DNA of 64,000 nucleotides, from positions 1-64,000 of the forward strand of contig CAZRVU010000003.1 of assembly GCA_964603615.1 (NCBI GenBank). The letters are read 5' to 3'. The number at the start of each line of letters is the position of its first letter. The first letter of the stretch is position 1. The notes below the pieces were generated by a model. That model did not search any database and had not been told where the DNA came from. It worked only from the letters and a program-made list of their open reading frames with translations. The stretch is from JAAZMI01 sp964603615 (GTDB taxonomy: Bacteria; Bacillota; Dethiobacteria; DTU022; UBA8154). The position numbers and the translations under genes were made by a program. Of the stretch, positions 60,343 to 64,000 are shown one piece after another.

Positions 60343-61359
60343 TTATACATTTATTTCTACGATGTCGCCTTCCTCCAAAATGTATTCCCGTGCTACCGTC
60401 TGTCCTTCAAACTTGGACGAACCCCATACACGGGCACTTTTAAGTAATTGGGGAAAGTCGCGATGGATGTTGTAAGCCAGATCGAGAACGGTGTTGCCCT
60501 TTTTTAAGACAAAAGGTGCCTGCAGGTCGGGTTGTTTGCCTGGTGCTTTGGTGTAGACCCTGATGATACCCATTTCTTGGTAGATCCTTTCTTTTAAAAG
60601 TGACAAATCCGTGTTTTCTTTGGCGGAGATATTGATGAAGGATAGTCCGGGCAGAAGCTCCTGCAGGATTTGCATATTTTCTTTGCTGTGTGGATGGTCA
60701 AATTTGTTGCCTACGATCAAGTAAGGGGAGTAGCTCAATTGTTTAGAATCAACTTGTTGCGAGGCAGGCTCCTCCTTTTGTTCCGCGGTAAAATCCCCCC
60801 CGGTTTTTTTAATCAACTTTTTTGCCTGGAGGTAAGAAAGAGTTTCTGTAGCTTGTGCCAGGCATTCATCGCTGCTCAAATCTAGAAGAATAAGCAAAAG
60901 ATCTCCATTTTGCAGGGTATTCAAAAGCTCCGGCGGAAGCCCCTCGGCAGTCAGGGGAGGCGTATCTACGAGCTGGATAAGAATATTTTTATAAGGCATC
61001 ATTCCTGCAAGAGGCAACGTGGTAGTAAAGGGAAAATCTGCAATTTTGGGTTGTGCCCTCGTCAAAGCGGCGACCAGCGAAGACTTGCCTACGTTGGGAT
61101 AGCCGACAAGGATGGCCTGACCGGCCCCTTGTTTTTCGATAAAATAGGGGTTAAACCCCGTTGTTTTGGCCCTTTTTTCCCCAGCTTCACGGAGTTTGGA
61201 AAGACGCCGTTTGATATCTCCCTGTATTTTTTCCGTTCCTTTATGTTTAGGGATAACGGCGAGCATTTCCTGCAAGGCCTCTATTTTTTCCTCTAAAGTA
61301 GTAGCGCGCCGGTAAGCCTCTTCTGCGACATAATATTGAGGTGTAAGATTGGCCGGCAT
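60343..61359 (-). CDS. OBG/DRG-like GTPase with TGS domain
   Basis: The 338-residue GTPase has an N-terminal helical region, then G1 GYPNVGKSSL, G2/G3 FPFTTTLPLAGMMPY and LVDTPPL, G4 VGNKFDH, and a C-terminal TGS domain (FVLKKGNTVLDLAYNIHRDF to EEGDIVEINV). The layout resembles archaeal and eukaryotic DRG proteins more than bacterial Obg, which has a glycine-rich N-domain. It binds ribosomes or tRNA-related partners in relatives; here the role is unknown. The ATG at 61359 follows AAGGAGGTG and lies 12 bases after the protease stop, so the two minus-strand genes form one unit. Confidence 0.87.
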   Translation of the reverse strand: MPANLTPQYYVAEEAYRRATTLEEKIEALQEMLAVIPKHKGTEKIQGDIKRRLSKLREAGEKRAKTTGFNPYFIEKQGAGQAILVGYPNVGKSSLVAALTRAQPKIADFPFTTTLPLAGMMPYKNILIQLVDTPPLTAEGLPPELLNTLQNGDLLLILLDLSSDECLAQATETLSYLQAKKLIKKTGGDFTAEQKEEPASQQVDSKQLSYSPYLIVGNKFDHPHSKENMQILQELLPGLSFINISAKENTDLSLLKERIYQEMGIIRVYTKAPGKQPDLQAPFVLKKGNTVLDLAYNIHRDFPQLLKSARVWGSSKFEGQTVAREYILEEGDIVEINV

Positions 61360-61371
61360 ATTTTCACCTCC

Positions 61372-63597
61372 TTACTTCAAAGATCCCTCGTTGATACCCA
61401 ATTTTTGCGCAAGCATGTTCAAGTCATGCCTGTCGATGAGGCCGTCACCGTTCAGATCGGCGAGGGGGTTCCAGTTATTATCCCCCGGCTTGCTTTGCCA
61501 GGCCAAAGCTAAAAGAGCGAGATCGGTAAGGTTGATATGTCCGTCTTTATTTAGATCCCCGCCCGGCAGGTCCGGATCTGTTGCCAGGGGGATGTCCTCT
61601 GTTTCCAGAGCAGGGGGATCCAAGGTAAGGGGCAGGGCAGAGATGGTGATGTCGTCGAGATACCAGCCTTTGCCCGGGCCGTTATTGTTGCTCTGCAGGA
61701 GAAAACGAAGGTAAAAGGATTCTGCGCCCTGGGGCAGGTGGAGCGGCAAGGAAAAAGGACGGAATTGCCCATTGGTTCCAGAAAAGCGGTAAAGGGTAAG
61801 CCAATTTTGCCCATCGTGGGATATTTCGATATAGCCATAATCATCTTCTTTGTCTTTTCCCTCTTGCAGCTCATAGAAATGCCAGAAAGAGAGAATAGGG
61901 CTCTGATATCCTTCTAGGTTCAATGGTTTGGCCAGGCCAAACCAGGAGGCAGCCTTATTTTTGTAATTTTCCCAGGGAGAATCTGCAAAAGCCAGGTTTC
62001 CCGTGTGAACTTTTTCCCGGGTAATTTTCCAGGGGTCATCCGGCGAAGTGTTCCAATTCATAATCCCTTCCTCTGCGCCATCGCTAAAAATAACCTCCTG
62101 TGGAGGGGGAGTGTTTCTTTGAATAGCCGCATAAATATCGAGGAGTCCAAAACCGTAAGTATTATTGGGGCGCTTTCCATTTTTATCCCAGGCAGGATCC
62201 CAGGTAGCTGTTTGCTTCAAAATCGAAGCTACTTCAAAAGGGGAAAGCTGCGGGTTGGATTCTAAAAGTAGGGCGGCAGCTCCCGAAACATGGGCCGCTG
62301 CCAGGGAAGTACCATCTAAGGTAAGATAACCGTCTTTGAGCCAGGCCGACCTGATGTTGACCCCCGGTGCCGTAATCTCTGGTTTTAAATAGCTCATTCC
62401 CTGCCACTTCACTGGTCCCCTGCTACTAAAATCTGCAATTTCGATCTCATCCCCATTTTTCTGGACAGCACCCACGGCTAAAGCATGAGGGTAGCTAGCC
62501 GGGCTACCCGGTCCCGAAGTTTTATTGTTACCGGCAGCAAAAACAACGAGAATGCCAGCTTGTTCGAGGTTATGTAAAATTCCCCATTGCAGGTAATCCT
62601 CGGCAAATTCAGGCCGGGAGGCCCAGGAACAATTGATAATGTCGGGGGCGTTTTGAGGATCCCCTGCCGGGGCCATGAGCCATTGAAAGGCCTGAATAAT
62701 ATGAGAATCCCAGGCCAGCCCCCTGGAAAAAATATTTACGCCGATCCAGCAGGCTTCCGGTGCCACTCCCAGGGGCTCTTCCGGGTTACCGCCTAAAATT
62801 AGCCCGGCAATATGTGTTCCATGGCCGTTTGAATCCTGGGGGCTGTTATTTGCCAGGCCATTTTCCGCTGTGGCATCATACCAACTTGTTTCATGGCTAT
62901 GGCCGGGATAATTGCCCCGGTAGCGATGTTGTAGGGCCGGATGGTTTGGATCCACACCTGTATCCATAATGGCGACGACAATATCTTTGCCGGTAATTCC
63001 TGTTTGCCAGACGGCAGGGGCCTTAATTAGTTCCAGGTTCCAGTTATCGGGATTTGTTTCCTGCTGCTGAACAGAAGGGCTGGAAGGACTAAAGGAAATA
63101 CCAGTGCCCCCTTCTGCCGGAGGACTCCTTAAATAGGCCGGCAGGGTGTAACTGCGGTCCAATTTAATCTGTTGCACTTGGGAGAGAGCGGAAAGCCTTT
63201 GCAACGCCGTGAAATTAATTTCGGCTTTAAAGGCATTTACGATCCAGAAAGGTGTATAATGTAATATATTTCCTTTTTTATTTTCCTCATTGATAACCGG
63301 TTCTATCTCCTGCCAGGCAGCCTGAGCAGTTGCCTTAAGTTCTTTGACGAGCAATTCTTTTTGGTTGCAATTGTTCAGGGTGGAAAGAAAGGAGGGGTCT
63401 GTCCAATTAGCTTGTTCACTGAGCGTAACAATGACCTGTACAAAAGGCTGTTTGTCCAAAGCAGCTCTAACGTCAACCGGGATGGTTGCATTGGCGTGGC
63501 ACTCCAGGGTAAAAACTGTTCCTTGAAAAGTAAATATTGAACAAAGGAAAAAGGCAAGGATAACAAAAATCCGGCCTTTTTGGGAAAAAATGTACAC
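61372..63597 (-). CDS. secreted subtilisin-like serine protease with dockerin module
   Basis: This protein has about 741 residues. From the GTG at 63597 it has a signal peptide, an inhibitor-I9-like propeptide, then an S8 catalytic domain. The triad is D212 in AIMDTGVDPNHP, H259 in SNGHGTHIAGL and S431 in DGTSLAAAHVSGAA, with the oxyanion asparagine in FAAGNNKT. A beta-sandwich region with GWYLDDITI follows. The last 70 residues contain two calcium-binding repeats, DLNKDGHINLTDLALLA and DLNGDGLIDRHDLNMLA, that make a type I dockerin. The GTG start is supported by GGAGAGG 5 bases before it; an ATG at 63627 is the alternative. It is expected to act outside the cell. Confidence 0.9.
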   Translation of the reverse strand: MYIFSQKGRIFVILAFFLCSIFTFQGTVFTLECHANATIPVDVRAALDKQPFVQVIVTLSEQANWTDPSFLSTLNNCNQKELLVKELKATAQAAWQEIEPVINEENKKGNILHYTPFWIVNAFKAEINFTALQRLSALSQVQQIKLDRSYTLPAYLRSPPAEGGTGISFSPSSPSVQQQETNPDNWNLELIKAPAVWQTGITGKDIVVAIMDTGVDPNHPALQHRYRGNYPGHSHETSWYDATAENGLANNSPQDSNGHGTHIAGLILGGNPEEPLGVAPEACWIGVNIFSRGLAWDSHIIQAFQWLMAPAGDPQNAPDIINCSWASRPEFAEDYLQWGILHNLEQAGILVVFAAGNNKTSGPGSPASYPHALAVGAVQKNGDEIEIADFSSRGPVKWQGMSYLKPEITAPGVNIRSAWLKDGYLTLDGTSLAAAHVSGAAALLLESNPQLSPFEVASILKQTATWDPAWDKNGKRPNNTYGFGLLDIYAAIQRNTPPPQEVIFSDGAEEGIMNWNTSPDDPWKITREKVHTGNLAFADSPWENYKNKAASWFGLAKPLNLEGYQSPILSFWHFYELQEGKDKEDDYGYIEISHDGQNWLTLYRFSGTNGQFRPFSLPLHLPQGAESFYLRFLLQSNNNGPGKGWYLDDITISALPLTLDPPALETEDIPLATDPDLPGGDLNKDGHINLTDLALLALAWQSKPGDNNWNPLADLNGDGLIDRHDLNMLAQKLGINEGSLK

Positions 63598-63627
63598 GCT
63601 ATCCTCTCCATTACCTATGATGAACAA

Positions 63628-63935
63628 AACTTAATCATTTTATTATGTTTTCAGCTAAATTAATATTGATTCTACTGCATAAACTCTATTCTTAATTTAA
63701 GACGTCCCGGGCGTTAAAAGGTTCTGCTTAGAAAGTATCATTTAGGCTTTCTATGTTATTCTTCAAACGTTTAGCAAAGCCTGCTAGAAAGAGCAGCCGG
63801 TGAAAAGGAAAACATACAAAAAGTTCCGGGAGAAAAGCGTCGTTTTTAGCAGGAATTTAAAAGATAATCACGAATTATTTTAGTGGTTGGTTGTAAGCAT
63901 TTTGAATATATTAAAACAAAAGAGGTGATAAATGT
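63628..63935. other. intergenic gap before rnfC, with repeat fragment
   Basis: This gap holds an inverted fragment of module B at 63666-63690 (minus strand reads AATAGAGTTTATGCAGTAGA then ATCAA). I see no open frame or clear promoter hexamer pair in the rest, though the divergent genes on both sides need promoters here. Confidence 0.6.
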
Positions 63936-64000
63936 ATGATCCAGCGTACTTTTGCCGGTGGTATACATCCCAGCTATTTTAAAGACTTTACAGCGGGGAA
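63936..64000 (+). CDS. rnfC: electron transport complex subunit RnfC (partial, 5' end only)
   Basis: Only 21 codons are in the window. They read MIQRTFAGGIHPSYFKDFTA, matching the N-terminus of RnfC (typically F-x-GG-(I/V)-HP with following K). GAGGTGAT lies 7 bases before the ATG. Rnf oxidises ferredoxin with NAD and pumps Na+ or H+; rnfC is normally the first gene of the operon, so rnfDGEAB would follow outside this window. The call rests on a short stretch. Confidence 0.7.
   Translation, partial: MIQRTFAGGIHPSYFKDFTAG

Overview
The window looks like chromosomal DNA of a spore-forming, anaerobic Firmicute of the class Clostridia (Peptococcaceae/Syntrophomonadaceae-like). The reasons are a Bacillus-type sporulation gene block in near-canonical order, SpoVT, SpoVB, YabP, YabQ and SpoIIE, Firmicute-type TTG/GTG starts with strong GGAGG sites, a tryptophan T-box, formate-tetrahydrofolate ligase, an Rnf subunit at the right edge, and a butyryl-CoA-type gene set. 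Genus cannot be fixed from sequence alone. No CRISPR array, rRNA, prophage or intact transposase is visible.

Layout. 1-580: three tRNAs (His, Gln, Leu). 875-3024: phosphoesterase and a GlcD-like flavin oxidase. 3289-17841: PrsA-like foldase, spoVT, spoVB, mazG, a SpoIID-like lipoprotein, yabP, yabQ, divIC, yabR, spoIIE, tilS, hpt, ftsH. This is the mfd-to-ftsH neighbourhood of B. subtilis, except that no yabO/rqcP is present. 18192-22038: fhs, folT and coaX; the last two are each preceded by an unassigned, strongly structured leader. 22241-29671 (+) and 30027-36798 (-): two convergent operons for an Mrp/Mbh-type cation-proton antiporter system. Together they encode seven large NuoL/M/N-type subunits. 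Between them lie a 48-nt perfect palindrome and a previously hidden 32-residue membrane peptide gene with its own promoter. 37283-41148: HDAC-like hydrolase and cobalamin genes cbiB, cobU and a CobD-like aminotransferase. 41280-42005: amidohydrolase.

42018-46480 is the strangest stretch. Two composite direct repeats bracket a Trp T-box, an orphan trpB2 and an orphan long-form hisG. Each composite contains a 206-nt multi-hairpin element and a near-identical ~227-nt module. The two copies of the 206-nt element differ by compensatory changes in their stems. Pieces of these families, and a REP-like CCGTCCCC family, recur elsewhere in the window.

46670-60276 is a catabolic island: a PrpR-type sigma-54 activator; thiolase, 3-hydroxyacyl-CoA dehydrogenase, acyl-CoA dehydrogenase and enoyl-CoA hydratase; an IclR regulator; a TAXI-TRAP uptake system; a GctAB-like CoA-transferase; and a hexapeptide protein. 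Together they could import a carboxylic acid, activate it by CoA transfer and oxidise or form it through C4 acyl-CoA chemistry. The end holds a TGS-domain GTPase, a secreted subtilase carrying a dockerin module, and the first codons of rnfC. If the Mrp system and Rnf act together they would tie this metabolism to an ion gradient; that last link is inference.
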